From positions 1 through 63,498 of the forward strand of contig JAEZJJ010000102.1 in NCBI GenBank assembly GCA_023436395.1: a DNA stretch of 63,498 nucleotides, read 5' to 3'. The notes under the pieces were generated by a model, which did no database searches, was not told the origin of the DNA, and worked only from the letters and a program-made list of their open reading frames with translations. Shown here piece after piece: positions 53,576 to 63,184 of this stretch. How positions within the stretch are numbered: position 1 is the stretch's first letter; every line of letters starts with the position of its first letter. The translations under genes were made by a program, and so were the position numbers. The stretch comes from Bacillota bacterium (GTDB lineage Bacteria > Bacillota > Clostridia > Lachnospirales > Cellulosilyticaceae).

Positions 53576-53623
53576 AAAGGCTACAGTTCATAGTGGTTTA
53601 ACCCAGTATGAGCAGTAGCCTTT
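53576..53623. terminator. Bidirectional terminator
   Basis: AAAGGCTAC (53576-53584) pairs with GTAGCCTTT (53615-53623) between the converging katG and chemoreceptor genes. Confidence 0.75.
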
Positions 53624-53638
53624 TATGAGTAGAGCTAA

Positions 53639-55087
53639 TTATTTGGTGATAGACTGAGCAGTCACTAGTAATTCTTTCATAGCCTCAGCAATTTGTTGGC
53701 AACCATTGTAGCTTAGTAGCTGAATATCTACTGTTTTTTCAGATTGAGAAGATACTTCTTCGCTCATAGCAGATAAATTACTAATGTGTTCTACAATGCC
53801 ACTATTAGACTTGGCTAATTCATCACAACGCTTTCCTAGATTGTTGACACTAGTGAAGGTGTTTTGCAAGTGAGTGGAGATAGTATTGAAATTGGTTTTA
53901 GCATCTTCCATAGCTTGGCCCTCTTCTTGCATTTTGACAGCGGCAGATTGGGTGATTTTAATCATTCCTTCAATTTGAGTAATCAATTTGTTAAGTACTT
54001 CTTCGATTTGAGTGGTAAATTGATTAGTGCCTTCAGAGAGCTTTCTTATTTCATCAGCAACTACAGCAAAGCCTTTGCCTGCATCACCTGCTCTAGCTGC
54101 TTCAATGGAGGCATTGAGCGCAAGTAAATTCGTTTGAGCTGAGATACTTCGAATACCATCTGTAAGCATACTAATATTGCCAGTTGCTTCCCCTAACTGT
54201 TCCATATTTTGAGCCAATTCTTGGCTTTGAACCATAATATTTTCCGTAGTCTGACTCAGGTTATCCATCACTTTTTCACCTTGGGTAGCTATAGCAACAG
54301 TAGTAGAAACATCTTGAATAGTATTTTGAGTAAGACCTTGAATTTGTGAAATGTTTTTTTGAATCTCATCAGTATAGGCTAATTGCTGTTGGATACTTAA
54401 AGCAGTATCTAAAGTACTTGAAGAAATCTGATCTATAGCCTCTTTAGCAGTTTCCATTTGTACCATTAAGTCTGTAGCTAAGTCATTAGTAGTAGAAATA
54501 CTCTGCTCTAAATGTTTAGAAGTATTTTGCAGGAATGTAATTTGCCCTTTTTGAGTTTGCTCATGGGCTCTAATGGCAGCTTCATCAGCATCAGAAAAAG
54601 CTATTTGTTTCTTGTTTACCATAAACCAAAAAATACAATAGAAGGAAATGGTATAGCAAACAACTAAAGCTTCTGAAATATCCCATGATTTAAAGATGAA
54701 TACTCTTAAAAAACTAATGAGTGTAATTCCGAGGCAAACGGTAAATAAACAAAAGCCTATATATTTTAGATCGTGATAAATAATAAAAAGGGAACATACT
54801 ACAAAAACAAAACCTAATATACCTATAAACGAAGTGAATATATAGACTATAGTGAAAGTAGTGCCAGCCCAACAACATAGGTAATATCTAAGCCAATAGG
54901 CAGCCGGGTATATTCTAAGGATTATTTCATAGGCAATAGTTCCAAGAGTAACCATAAGTGCTGTCCATAGCACAATACTTATGCTTCCTCCCTTAAGATA
55001 ATCAATGATAGAACAACCTAATACACCACATTCAAAAACACCAACCATTCTCGCGATATACTTATTGTTTTGCATTTCACGATTCAT
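53639..55087 (-). CDS. Methyl-accepting chemotaxis protein with membrane-only sensor
   Basis: A 482-residue chemoreceptor. Six hydrophobic segments occupy residues about 15-155 with no large periplasmic domain, so it senses within or across the membrane. The cytoplasmic signalling part holds TNLLALNASIEAARAGDAG, FAVVADEIRKLSEGT and a long coiled coil. The C-terminus has no CheR pentapeptide that I recognise. A short relic matching its own coding sequence lies upstream at 55480. Confidence 0.9.
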   Translation of the reverse strand: MNREMQNNKYIARMVGVFECGVLGCSIIDYLKGGSISIVLWTALMVTLGTIAYEIILRIYPAAYWLRYYLCCWAGTTFTIVYIFTSFIGILGFVFVVCSLFIIYHDLKYIGFCLFTVCLGITLISFLRVFIFKSWDISEALVVCYTISFYCIFWFMVNKKQIAFSDADEAAIRAHEQTQKGQITFLQNTSKHLEQSISTTNDLATDLMVQMETAKEAIDQISSSTLDTALSIQQQLAYTDEIQKNISQIQGLTQNTIQDVSTTVAIATQGEKVMDNLSQTTENIMVQSQELAQNMEQLGEATGNISMLTDGIRSISAQTNLLALNASIEAARAGDAGKGFAVVADEIRKLSEGTNQFTTQIEEVLNKLITQIEGMIKITQSAAVKMQEEGQAMEDAKTNFNTISTHLQNTFTSVNNLGKRCDELAKSNSGIVEHISNLSAMSEEVSSQSEKTVDIQLLSYNGCQQIAEAMKELLVTAQSITK

Positions 55088-55749
55088 CTAATTACTCCTC
55101 CTAACTATTTGCATTTAAAGTTACAATTATTGCAGATAAATAAAATATCTACAAGATATAAAGTAAAAATTCTGAATATTTAAACAGAATTATTTTATCA
55201 TAATATAACTTAAAATATAACTAGTTTTTTGAAAAAATATATAAAAAATACAGAAAATTACTTGTAACATTATTTTTAGCACTACACAATATAATAATGT
55301 TACAAGAAAGAGGAATAATATCCAAATTTCTTCTATTAGAAGAACATATTGACAAAGGGGTATTACCTGAATCCTTTCTTAGATTACAAGATTACAAAAA
55401 AGGAACTTCTGGCATTTTTTAAGCGATGTCAGAAGTTCCTTTATAAGTATAGGAAAGTTATTTTTTAGTTCAGCAACTACAGCAATAGAAACATCTTAAA
55501 TAGTATTTTGAGTAAGACCTTGAATCTATGAATTTTTTTAAGTTTATAATATTTAAAATACATGTCTATTTTGTGATAATATGGTGAAAAATGTAAATAT
55601 TTTAACGCAAAGTATGAAAAAAATGATTTTTTTTGTTGAATCATTTGCAACCTTTTAAGGGTGACTAAATTAGCTATTTGATTATTTCAGAAATAGTGTA
55701 GAATAATAGGTACAGAGATTATTAATTAAAAGAATAAGGAGAATTAGAT
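55088..55749. other. Intergenic region with small ORF, hairpin and MCP relic
   Basis: This 660-base gap contains three things. A 41-codon plus-strand frame (55297-55422) encodes LLLEEHIDKGVLPESF and ends KKGTSGIF, coherent but without a clear ribosome binding site. A perfect 13-bp hairpin (55399-55411 with 55430-55442) overlaps its end. A minus-strand relic (about 55480-55537) matches the chemoreceptor coding sequence at about 54292-54350 with a few changes, including a stop. The rest is AT-rich upstream DNA of the DAHP synthase gene. Confidence 0.6.
55399..55445 (+). terminator. Hairpin overlapping a small ORF end
   Basis: A perfect 13-bp inverted repeat with an 18-base loop. The right arm ends in TTT, so it may end transcription of the small frame at 55297. 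Confidence 0.7.
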
Positions 55750-56781
55750 ATGGGAATGAATTTCAAAGAAAAATTACCAATACCTAAGGAGATTAAGGAA
55801 CAATATCCTATTTCTCAGAAGGTAGCTGAAATAAAAGCAAAGAGAGATGCAGAAATTAGAAAGATTTTTACTGGGGAATCTGATAAATTTATTGTTATTA
55901 TTGGACCTTGCTCTGCAGATAATGAAGATGCAGTATGTGATTATGTAAGTAGACTTGCTAAAGTCAATGAAAGGGTTTCAGATAAATTAATGATTATTCC
56001 TAGAATTTATACCAATAAGCCTCGTACTACAGGTGAAGGCTATAAGGGTATGCTTCATCAGCCGGACCCTACGAAAGAGCCAGACTTATTATCAGGTATT
56101 ATTGCCATTCGTAAAATGCATGTACGTGCTATTGAAGAAACAGGACTTACTGCAGCGGATGAAATGTTATATCCAGAAAATCGTAGATATTTAGATGATA
56201 TATTATCTTATGAGGCAGTTGGGGCACGTTCTGTAGAGAACCAACAACATCGTTTAACTGCAAGTGGGATGGATATTCCAGTGGGAATGAAAAATCCAAC
56301 TAGTGGAGACCTTGCTGTTATGTTTAACTCTGTCATTGCTGCCCAAAAGTCTCATAACTTTATTTATCGTGGTTGGGATGTGACAACAGATGGAAATGAT
56401 CTTGCCCACATTATTTTGCGTGGGGCAGTAGATCAAAAAGGTGTCTCTATTCCTAACTATCACTACGAAGACTTAATGTATATGTTAGAACTTTATGGCA
56501 AGTATGACCTTAAGAATCCAGCGGCTATTATTGATGTCAACCATGCTAACTCAGGTAAACAGTATATGGAACAAATTCGTATTGTAAATGAAGTGCTTCA
56601 TAGTAGAAATTACAATGTAGATTTAAAGAATCTTGTAAAAGGTGTAATGATTGAAAGTTATATTGAAGGGGGAACACAACCAATTAGTGAAAATCAGATA
56701 TATGGTAAATCTATTACAGACCCTTGCCTTGGCTGGAAAGAGACAGAGGCATTGCTTTATAAAATTGCAGAAAACTGCTAA
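55750..56781 (+). CDS. Class I 3-deoxy-7-phosphoheptulonate synthase
   Basis: DAHP synthase, condensing phosphoenolpyruvate and erythrose 4-phosphate in the first step of aromatic amino acid synthesis. It is 343 residues, like AroF/G/H. Visible motifs are GPCSADNEDAV near 55, PRTTGEGYKGM near 95, ADEMLYPENRRYLDD near 138, GARSVENQQHR near 158 and DVNHANSGKQ near 260. AAGGAG precedes the ATG. It stands alone with its own terminator, and no T-box leader is visible. I cannot tell the feedback specificity from sequence alone. Confidence 0.95.
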   Translation: MGMNFKEKLPIPKEIKEQYPISQKVAEIKAKRDAEIRKIFTGESDKFIVIIGPCSADNEDAVCDYVSRLAKVNERVSDKLMIIPRIYTNKPRTTGEGYKGMLHQPDPTKEPDLLSGIIAIRKMHVRAIEETGLTAADEMLYPENRRYLDDILSYEAVGARSVENQQHRLTASGMDIPVGMKNPTSGDLAVMFNSVIAAQKSHNFIYRGWDVTTDGNDLAHIILRGAVDQKGVSIPNYHYEDLMYMLELYGKYDLKNPAAIIDVNHANSGKQYMEQIRIVNEVLHSRNYNVDLKNLVKGVMIESYIEGGTQPISENQIYGKSITDPCLGWKETEALLYKIAENC

Positions 56782-56794
56782 AAGGCTTTTTAAG

Positions 56795-56848
56795 AAATGC
56801 TACAAGCATACAGAAGTGATAAACTTTATGTGCTTGTAGCATTTTTAT
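56795..56848 (+). terminator. Terminator of the DAHP synthase gene
   Basis: AAATGCTACAAGCA (56795-56808) pairs perfectly with TGCTTGTAGCATTT (56831-56844), followed by TTA. Confidence 0.85.
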
Positions 56849-57145
56849 AATCTAATAAAGCACGATTTTTATTTTTTTAGGCTATAGGGAATGGATAATA
56901 ATTCATTTTCTTGTAGTTGAAGAAAGATTTATATAATAAAAATAGCAAGAAATGATGAATTTTTGTCAGATATTTAGAGTAAAATAGATTGAATATTATA
57001 AAAAAAGACAAGAGGAAAAACTATAAAAATACAGGATAAACTAAAGCATTGTAGCGGAGTACTATTTTGCTGAAAATGAAGAGGATTATGTCGATTTTTT
57101 AATGCGCATCTTGTATATGAATAAAAATGTATAAGGAGGTGTAAA

Positions 57146-58036
57146 ATGAATAACCAACAGTGGACAACTATTAAAGAGGTAATTAACCTGATAGATGAAA
57201 AAATAAAAGAAGATATTAGTCTTGATAACATATCTAAAGAATTAGGTATCTCTAAGTTTCATTTACATCGATTATTTAAATCTATGACGGGTAAGACATT
57301 AATAACTTATGTAAGACGAAGAAGAATGAGTTTAAGTGCAAAGGATTTATTGAATACAAATTTTAAGATTATTGATATTGCACACGAATATGGATACAAA
57401 CAGGAAAATTCCTATATTAGAGCATTTGAACAAATGTTCCAAATATCCCCCGCACAATATAGAAAGTTAAAATGTGAGTTAGATATAGAACCAACAATCA
57501 ATATCAATGAACATATACATATTGGACAAGGACTTTTAATAAGGCCATCTATGTGTTTAAAACCGCATTTTTATATTCAAGGTATACGAACGGAAATTGT
57601 ACATGAAATTAATTTAAAAGAGCAATTGACAAACAAACTAGCTATAAAATGGAAGAAGGAATATTTACATAAGGTAAAATACCCTGTTAATAAAGAGGTG
57701 TACATTGGATTAGTACTTTACTCAAGTCATCCACAATATGGTAATGATTATGTAACTGGGGTAGAGGTTAGTAAGCTAGGAGATGCAACATTTCCTATTA
57801 CAGAGTATGTCATACCAACACATGAATACGCCGTATTTAAGTACATTGGATTACACTCTCCCTATGAAATTACTTTTGCAACCATTATGGGACTCTATGA
57901 ATATATATATACTTGGTTGGAAAAATCCTCTTATTGCGAAGCGGCACCTTTTCATTTTGAAAAAATTGACCTAGATATTTGTAATGATCATTACTGTGAA
58001 ATGGAAATATATTATACAATTAAAAATAAATGTTAA
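57146..58036 (+). CDS. AraC-family regulator with GyrI-like domain
   Basis: A 296-residue transcription factor. Residues about 8-105 hold the two helix-turn-helix motifs of AraC proteins (LDNISKELGISKFHLHRLF and IIDIAHEYGYKQENSYIRAF), and the C-terminal 160 residues form a GyrI-like small-molecule binding domain, as in Rob-type regulators. GGAGGTG precedes the ATG. It lies directly upstream of a MerR-GyrI regulator and other GyrI-like genes, suggesting a drug or lipophilic-ligand response. A 28-codon relic-like frame precedes it (57051-57134). Confidence 0.92.
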   Translation: MNNQQWTTIKEVINLIDEKIKEDISLDNISKELGISKFHLHRLFKSMTGKTLITYVRRRRMSLSAKDLLNTNFKIIDIAHEYGYKQENSYIRAFEQMFQISPAQYRKLKCELDIEPTININEHIHIGQGLLIRPSMCLKPHFYIQGIRTEIVHEINLKEQLTNKLAIKWKKEYLHKVKYPVNKEVYIGLVLYSSHPQYGNDYVTGVEVSKLGDATFPITEYVIPTHEYAVFKYIGLHSPYEITFATIMGLYEYIYTWLEKSSYCEAAPFHFEKIDLDICNDHYCEMEIYYTIKNKC

Positions 58037-58093
58037 CTACTACAACAGAATAATGAAATGAGTGATGTACTTTGAAGGAGGAGGATGATAAGT

Positions 58094-58903
58094 GTGCTTA
58101 GAATAGGTGAGTTTGTAGAACTATCATCTATTAGTATTAATATGCTTAGAAACTATGATAAGATTGGGCTACTAGTTCCTAAATACATTGATGAGTCAAC
58201 TGGATATCGATATTATGATAAAGAGCAGCTAGTACAGGCTAATCGGATTATTGCATTGAAGAACATGGGATTTGGACTTGATGACATTGGAAAAATAATG
58301 ATGCAGTCTGAAGCAGGTATAAATGACTTTTTACAGGAAAAATTAAAAAATAAATATGAGGAACTGGAAAAGACAAAAAAGCAGATAGATCAAATTAAGT
58401 CAGTGATGAATGCAAATAAAAATGTAGGTGAATATGCTCTAAACATTGTGCGCAAAAGGCTGAATGCTATGTGGGTAGTAAGTTTATGTGGTCAGATTAA
58501 TACTTATCCTCAGGAAGGCATCTTGTGGGGAAAGTTGAATGCCGCCTGTGAAAAGAACCATATTGTGCCTCTACCAGAAGCACCTGCAATTGCTATTTTC
58601 AGAGGTGTTGATGAGAAATCAGGAAACTTGCAGATAGAAGTACAGTTCCCGATTGATAAGGAATATAAGGTAACTGAGCCGCTTAGGGTATTCAAAAAAG
58701 AAGAACAGGACGTAGCATCCGTAGTATTTAGGGGAAACTACTCAAAAATCTATGCAGTTAACACAGTAGTTGCTCAGTGGCTTGAGGCTAATAAGTTAGA
58801 GATAAGTGGACGGGCATTTACCATCTATCATAAATCTCCTGGGAATTGCTCAGATGAGAATGCCTTTATTACAGAACTTTGTTTTCCAATAAAAGAAAAA
58901 TGA
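58094..58903 (+). CDS. MerR-family regulator with GyrI-like domain
   Basis: A 269-residue regulator. The N-terminus LRIGEFVELSSIS and the LRNYDKIGLLVPKYIDE wing are typical for MerR, followed by a dimerisation helix near 75-115 and a GyrI-like ligand domain to the end, as in BmrR. GTG 58094 gives the canonical start at the right distance from AAGGAGGAGG; ATG 58085 is an alternative. It probably controls itself and neighbouring genes in response to an organic cation or drug, by family analogy. Confidence 0.9.
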   Translation: MLRIGEFVELSSISINMLRNYDKIGLLVPKYIDESTGYRYYDKEQLVQANRIIALKNMGFGLDDIGKIMMQSEAGINDFLQEKLKNKYEELEKTKKQIDQIKSVMNANKNVGEYALNIVRKRLNAMWVVSLCGQINTYPQEGILWGKLNAACEKNHIVPLPEAPAIAIFRGVDEKSGNLQIEVQFPIDKEYKVTEPLRVFKKEEQDVASVVFRGNYSKIYAVNTVVAQWLEANKLEISGRAFTIYHKSPGNCSDENAFITELCFPIKEK

Positions 58904-58912
58904 TATTTTATC

Positions 58913-58948
58913 CTTGACTCTCGCATTATACGAGGGTCTATTCTTTTT
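58913..58948 (+). terminator. Terminator after the MerR gene
   Basis: GACTCTCG (58916-58923) pairs with CGAGGGTC (58931-58938) with one G-U pair, followed by TATTCTTTTT. Confidence 0.75.
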
Positions 58949-58979
58949 GTAAGAATATAAACATAGAAAGGATATTTTT

Positions 58980-60044
58980 ATGAATAGGAAAATAATTGAT
59001 TTAAAGCATCATCTTGCAAGTGGTTGTTGTATGTGGAGTGGCATAGAGGATGTGTATGTTACCAGAATCAATCAGAAAGTACCGGAGGCATTCCTGTTTG
59101 CACTCAGCAGTTTTGGAGAGACAGCTTTTATAAAAACCGGTGATAAAAAGAGACCATATATGTTCAGTGCTGCAGATGGGAGAACCAGAAAGACTTATGA
59201 TAGGATCAAGGATATATTGGGATTAGAATATAAGATATCAGAGGGGAGAACAGTATCCTACGCACTTTCTTCCATAAAGAAGGAAATAGATAATGGAAAT
59301 CCCGTTATTCTTGGGCCACTTGATATGTATTATCTTCCCTATCTTAAGATGTATCATAAATACCATGCCCCAATACACTATGTGGTAATGGTAGGATATT
59401 ACAGTGACAGAAACAGTGTGTACATATATGACTGTGATAGGATTGAGCTTCAAGAACTGCCTGAAAGTGATCTGATACAGGCGTGGCAAGTAGAGAGGAG
59501 TGCAGTTGGGGATAAGAATGGATTTATCCGCTTTAAGCTCTCTGATTCATTACCAGAACCATATGAATTAGCCAGGTTATGTCTGCAGAACAAGGCAGAT
59601 AGGCAGCTATGTACGAAACCTGATTTTGTAGGAGTAAATGCCTATGCTAAAATCGCCAGGATTATACCTGAATGGAAAGAACAATTTGAGGAGAAGGAGT
59701 ATAAAAAACTTCTGGTATCCATTACAGAAGGGTTGGGAATGGTGCCTAAATTACCAAATCCTATTATAGGAGTAGTAGGAGAGGATATTTCATATGAAGC
59801 CAATTATGATCGTTTTGGCGCAATGCTGATAGAACTTGGAGAAGAATATAAGCAAAGCAATTGGGTAAGTGCAGGTAAGCTATTTCAGCAATGTGGAAAG
59901 AAAATAGAAGCAATTGTAAACTATATTGTTCAATACTATTTAGGAGGAAGTGAGTGCTCAGGAGAAATACAGAAGCTATTTATAGATACAGGATGTTGTG
60001 CGGCAGAGGCATATGAACTCATTAAAGAGCAAGCATCCCATTAA
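58980..60044 (+). CDS. BtrH_N-type C39-like protein
   Basis: A 354-residue protein resembling the N-terminal domain family of butirosin biosynthesis protein BtrH, a cysteine peptidase-like acyltransferase fold. The N-terminus has HHLASGCCMWSGIEDVY with candidate catalytic Cys 17/18, and a later HYVVMVGYYSD...VYIYDCD supplies the His and Asp expected for a C39-like triad. The C-terminal 150 residues are helical, of the DUF4872 kind. AGAAAGGA precedes the ATG. It is followed 25 bases later by a GyrI-like gene. The substrate is unknown. Confidence 0.7.
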   Translation: MNRKIIDLKHHLASGCCMWSGIEDVYVTRINQKVPEAFLFALSSFGETAFIKTGDKKRPYMFSAADGRTRKTYDRIKDILGLEYKISEGRTVSYALSSIKKEIDNGNPVILGPLDMYYLPYLKMYHKYHAPIHYVVMVGYYSDRNSVYIYDCDRIELQELPESDLIQAWQVERSAVGDKNGFIRFKLSDSLPEPYELARLCLQNKADRQLCTKPDFVGVNAYAKIARIIPEWKEQFEEKEYKKLLVSITEGLGMVPKLPNPIIGVVGEDISYEANYDRFGAMLIELGEEYKQSNWVSAGKLFQQCGKKIEAIVNYIVQYYLGGSECSGEIQKLFIDTGCCAAEAYELIKEQASH

Positions 60045-60069
60045 GAAAGCAATGAAAGGATAGTGACAA

Positions 60070-60684
60070 ATGGATAAGTATGAATATAATAGCGCACTTA
60101 AAGTGTTATACACCAGTAAAAAGAAAGAACCATTTTTCGTGGATGTTCCGTTAATGGGCTATTTAACCTTTCAAGGAAGTGGGCACCCAAATGAAGAAGA
60201 CTTCCAAAAATCCTGTGAAGCATTATACACCATTTCTTATATGATAAAGTTCGAAATTGTCCGCAAGCAGCTGGAGATTGATTATAAAGTAAATCCTATG
60301 GAGGTTACTTGGTCTCTTGACAAAAGTAAGGGAGATACATCGTTTACATGGACTATGATGATTATGCAGCCTGATTTTATCACAGAGGACATGTTTGAAA
60401 GTGCTATGCAAATAGCCAAAGAAAAGGGAAAAGATATTGAGTACGACAGGATAGCCTTTGACAGGATAGACTTTGGCAAGTGTATTCAATGTTTTCATCG
60501 GGGTGATTACAATTTAATGAATAATACGCTTGGGAAAATGAAGACGTTTGCAGAGGAAAACAATATGACCTGTGATCTGTATACTCATGATATATATTTA
60601 AATGATATGCGTAAAACAAAGATGGAAAATTATAAAACTATTATGAGAGTAAAATCATATATCAAAAGAGGTTTGAGGTATTAA
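60070..60684 (+). CDS. GyrI-like small-molecule-binding protein
   Basis: A 204-residue stand-alone GyrI-like protein. The segment VPLMGYLTFQGSGHPN and the KFEIV...VNPMEVTWSLD core are typical of the YdfE/GyrI-like hydrolase or binding group. It contains no DNA-binding domain. GAAAGGATAG precedes the start. It is the last gene of the cluster with the AraC and MerR regulators, which carry the same ligand domain, so it may bind or modify the shared ligand. Confidence 0.82.
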   Translation: MDKYEYNSALKVLYTSKKKEPFFVDVPLMGYLTFQGSGHPNEEDFQKSCEALYTISYMIKFEIVRKQLEIDYKVNPMEVTWSLDKSKGDTSFTWTMMIMQPDFITEDMFESAMQIAKEKGKDIEYDRIAFDRIDFGKCIQCFHRGDYNLMNNTLGKMKTFAEENNMTCDLYTHDIYLNDMRKTKMENYKTIMRVKSYIKRGLRY

Positions 60685-60774
60685 AATTATGTGTTTATTG
60701 ACAATTTTCTTAATATAAAATAAAATTAATACATAATTGAAAATAATTACAAAACAGACAAGGAGAATCTAAGA

Positions 60775-62916
60775 ATGAATATGAGAAGGCTCAAAAAATT
60801 AACTGTAGCTGTTCTAACAGTAGCATTAGTGCTTACTTCTATGACTACTGTATTTGCCACTACTCCAGCTACAATAGCAAACGCTGACAAGGCTGTAACA
60901 TTAAAAGACCTAGGTCTCTATTCAGGTCAAGATGCAAACGATCCTAAAGTTGGATTAGAGAACGCATTGACTACACAGGATTCATTAATATTTTTAGCAA
61001 AATTATTTGGGTACAATGAGGCAGCTAATAAGCTTACAGCTGACGAAGTAGCTAAGGGATTAGCTAAATTTGATGATGCTGCTAGTATATCTGAATATGC
61101 TAAGAATGTAGTTGCCTATTCAGCAACAAATGGTATTTTGAGCGGTTCAACAAAAGATGGTAAATTCTTTGTAGGCGCTAAGGATACTGTTACGGCTGCT
61201 AGATTTGCTACGTTCATGCTCAAACAAATGGGTATTACTGTTGCAGATTACAAAGTGTCAGTTGCTAAGCTTGCAGAAACTAAAGGAAGTAAGGTTGATG
61301 CAACTTTAACCGGTGATTTAAATAGAGATGCTGCAGTTGGCATAATGTATGGTGCTCTAACAGCTGAAAAGGCTAGTGGAAAAACAGTGATCGCTGATAT
61401 AGTTGGTAATAACGCTGATTTACAGAAAAAGGCTATAAAAGCCGGATTGATGGTAGCAGAACCGACTCAGGACAGTGGAAAAACAGGCAATACAAGTGGT
61501 AGTGGATCTACTGGTAATACAAGTGGAGGAGGATCAACAGGCAATACAGGCGGCGGTGGTTCATCTAGTGGAGATGTAACTGGTCCTACAGTTAAATCGG
61601 TGAGTGTAGAGAAGAATTTATCCGTTAAATTGACTTTTAGTGAAGTGTTGAAGGCAAGTACTGTAAATTTATCAAACTTTACATTTAAATCAGTAGAAGA
61701 TGGTCAGGCAGTATCCTTCACAGTGGAATATCCTGTAGATGGGAACAAGAAAGTTGTTAGGTTAAATGTAGCAGAAAAATTAGACGACAATACGGAATAC
61801 GAAGTAGTTGTTAAAAAGGCAATTAAAGATGCTGCGGGCAATCAAATGAAAAATGATTATGTAACAACAGTTGCTACTGGTGATAATGTACCGCCAGAAA
61901 TAGATGAAGATGATTGTCGTGTAGTTAAAGCTGAAGGAAAGATTTATCTAAAATTCAGCAAGCCAATGGACCAATTACAAATGCTTGAGCATTCGAACTA
62001 TAGGGTTCAGCCAAAGAATGGTGCGGATTGGCATGATGTGGATGCTAATGAGATTTCAAAAATATCAGAAAGAGTTGTTCTTATTGTCTTAGACGAAGAT
62101 ATTGATTCACCTGATGTAGAAATTAAGTCAATTTCTGACTCGGCAGGAAACCCATTGTTTGGAAGCACTGATTCTAAAACATTAATAGATATTAATGTAG
62201 AATTAGGATCGGCAGAAATAATTAGTGCAGATTTAATTGCAACAAATAAGATTAAAGTTGGATTTAACACAGAGCTAGCTACATTCAATGATGCTGATGT
62301 TATATTAAGTTTAAGTGTAGATAGTGTAACTACTCCTGGTTCTCTTAGAATAGATAGTGTAGAATCACAGACTGTTAATGATGATGGAAATACAGAAATA
62401 GTATTAACTCTTAATGAAGATATCAATACTGATGCTACATTTACTTATTGGCGAGAACCAATATATATAGTTACAAAAGAGAATCCATTATCAACATCGG
62501 TTTTTGGTATAGGATTATCAAAATCAAAGATAGATGTTATAGATAAGACTCCTCCAGAGGTAGTAATGTTTAACTACAATGGTCTTGGTGATTTAGTTCC
62601 TTATGTTGTTACCTCCCTGACTGATGATGATGATGTGCAAGCAGAGGGAACTGAGGGTTACATATATATTGCATTCACTGAGAGTATACTAAGTGATTCA
62701 TTATCAATTGATGCATTCGAAGTTGATGGTTATACTATATTAGATGTTGAAGTGAAAGGGGATAATGAAAACGTAATTTTCTTGCGTGTTAAAGCTGATT
62801 CAGACGATACTAAAACTTATCCATATGTAACTAAAAGGCCTAATATTTGTGATATGTTAGGTAATGAATTTGTTGCTTCAGATTCTGAAATATGGATAGT
62901 AAGACCGTATTATTAA
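60775..62916 (+). CDS. SLH-like surface protein with Ig-like repeats
   Basis: A 713-residue exported protein. Residues 1-29 form a signal peptide ending VFA. Residues about 40-220 form S-layer homology-like repeats (ALTTQDSLIFLAKLFGY, ATNGILSGS, DTVTAARFATFMLKQMGI). A Gly/Ser/Thr-rich linker (about 238-268, TGNTSG units) follows, then SbsA/Big_5 Ig-like domains with the TFSEVLKASTVNLSNFTF and LKFSKPMDQ motifs, and a C-terminal acidic region. It is probably anchored to the wall. A tandem paralog begins at 63185 with nearly identical leader and N-terminus. Confidence 0.9.
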   Translation: MNMRRLKKLTVAVLTVALVLTSMTTVFATTPATIANADKAVTLKDLGLYSGQDANDPKVGLENALTTQDSLIFLAKLFGYNEAANKLTADEVAKGLAKFDDAASISEYAKNVVAYSATNGILSGSTKDGKFFVGAKDTVTAARFATFMLKQMGITVADYKVSVAKLAETKGSKVDATLTGDLNRDAAVGIMYGALTAEKASGKTVIADIVGNNADLQKKAIKAGLMVAEPTQDSGKTGNTSGSGSTGNTSGGGSTGNTGGGGSSSGDVTGPTVKSVSVEKNLSVKLTFSEVLKASTVNLSNFTFKSVEDGQAVSFTVEYPVDGNKKVVRLNVAEKLDDNTEYEVVVKKAIKDAAGNQMKNDYVTTVATGDNVPPEIDEDDCRVVKAEGKIYLKFSKPMDQLQMLEHSNYRVQPKNGADWHDVDANEISKISERVVLIVLDEDIDSPDVEIKSISDSAGNPLFGSTDSKTLIDINVELGSAEIISADLIATNKIKVGFNTELATFNDADVILSLSVDSVTTPGSLRIDSVESQTVNDDGNTEIVLTLNEDINTDATFTYWREPIYIVTKENPLSTSVFGIGLSKSKIDVIDKTPPEVVMFNYNGLGDLVPYVVTSLTDDDDVQAEGTEGYIYIAFTESILSDSLSIDAFEVDGYTILDVEVKGDNENVIFLRVKADSDDTKTYPYVTKRPNICDMLGNEFVASDSEIWIVRPYY

Positions 62917-62936
62917 GGATGAAAGTAAATGAATAA

Positions 62937-62988
62937 GGGGCCTGTCGCATTAGCTATAGAAAATGGCTGTGCGAGGCCTCTTTTTTTC
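62937..62988 (+). terminator. Terminator of the first surface protein gene
   Basis: GGCCTGTCGCA pairs with TGCGAGGCC around a small bulge, followed by seven T residues. Confidence 0.8.
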
Positions 62989-63184
62989 ATGATTTCAAAA
63001 TTAATGTGACTATGTTTGTAATTTGTATTTTCTAATCCAAGGAAATGGAAAAGCGTATATGCAAGATGAATATATTCGCCACCTATTAAAAGAATATATA
63101 GAATTTATTGAAAATTACTTAAATATAACATACAATTAAACTAGAAGTGAAAATACTCACAAAACAGATAAGGAGGATCTAAGA

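Noticed and set aside
55540..55749. T-box or tryptophan/phenylalanine leader upstream of DAHP synthase
   Set aside because: No T-box sequence, specifier loop or leader peptide rich in aromatic codons could be found.
57051..57134. 28-codon frame before the AraC gene
   Set aside because: The peptide is coherent but has no start codon or ribosome binding site and no recognisable match; it is probably chance or an old gene end.
60223..60498. Minus-strand frames inside the GyrI-like gene
   Set aside because: Several overlapping antisense frames here are shadows of a well-supported gene with recognisable family motifs.
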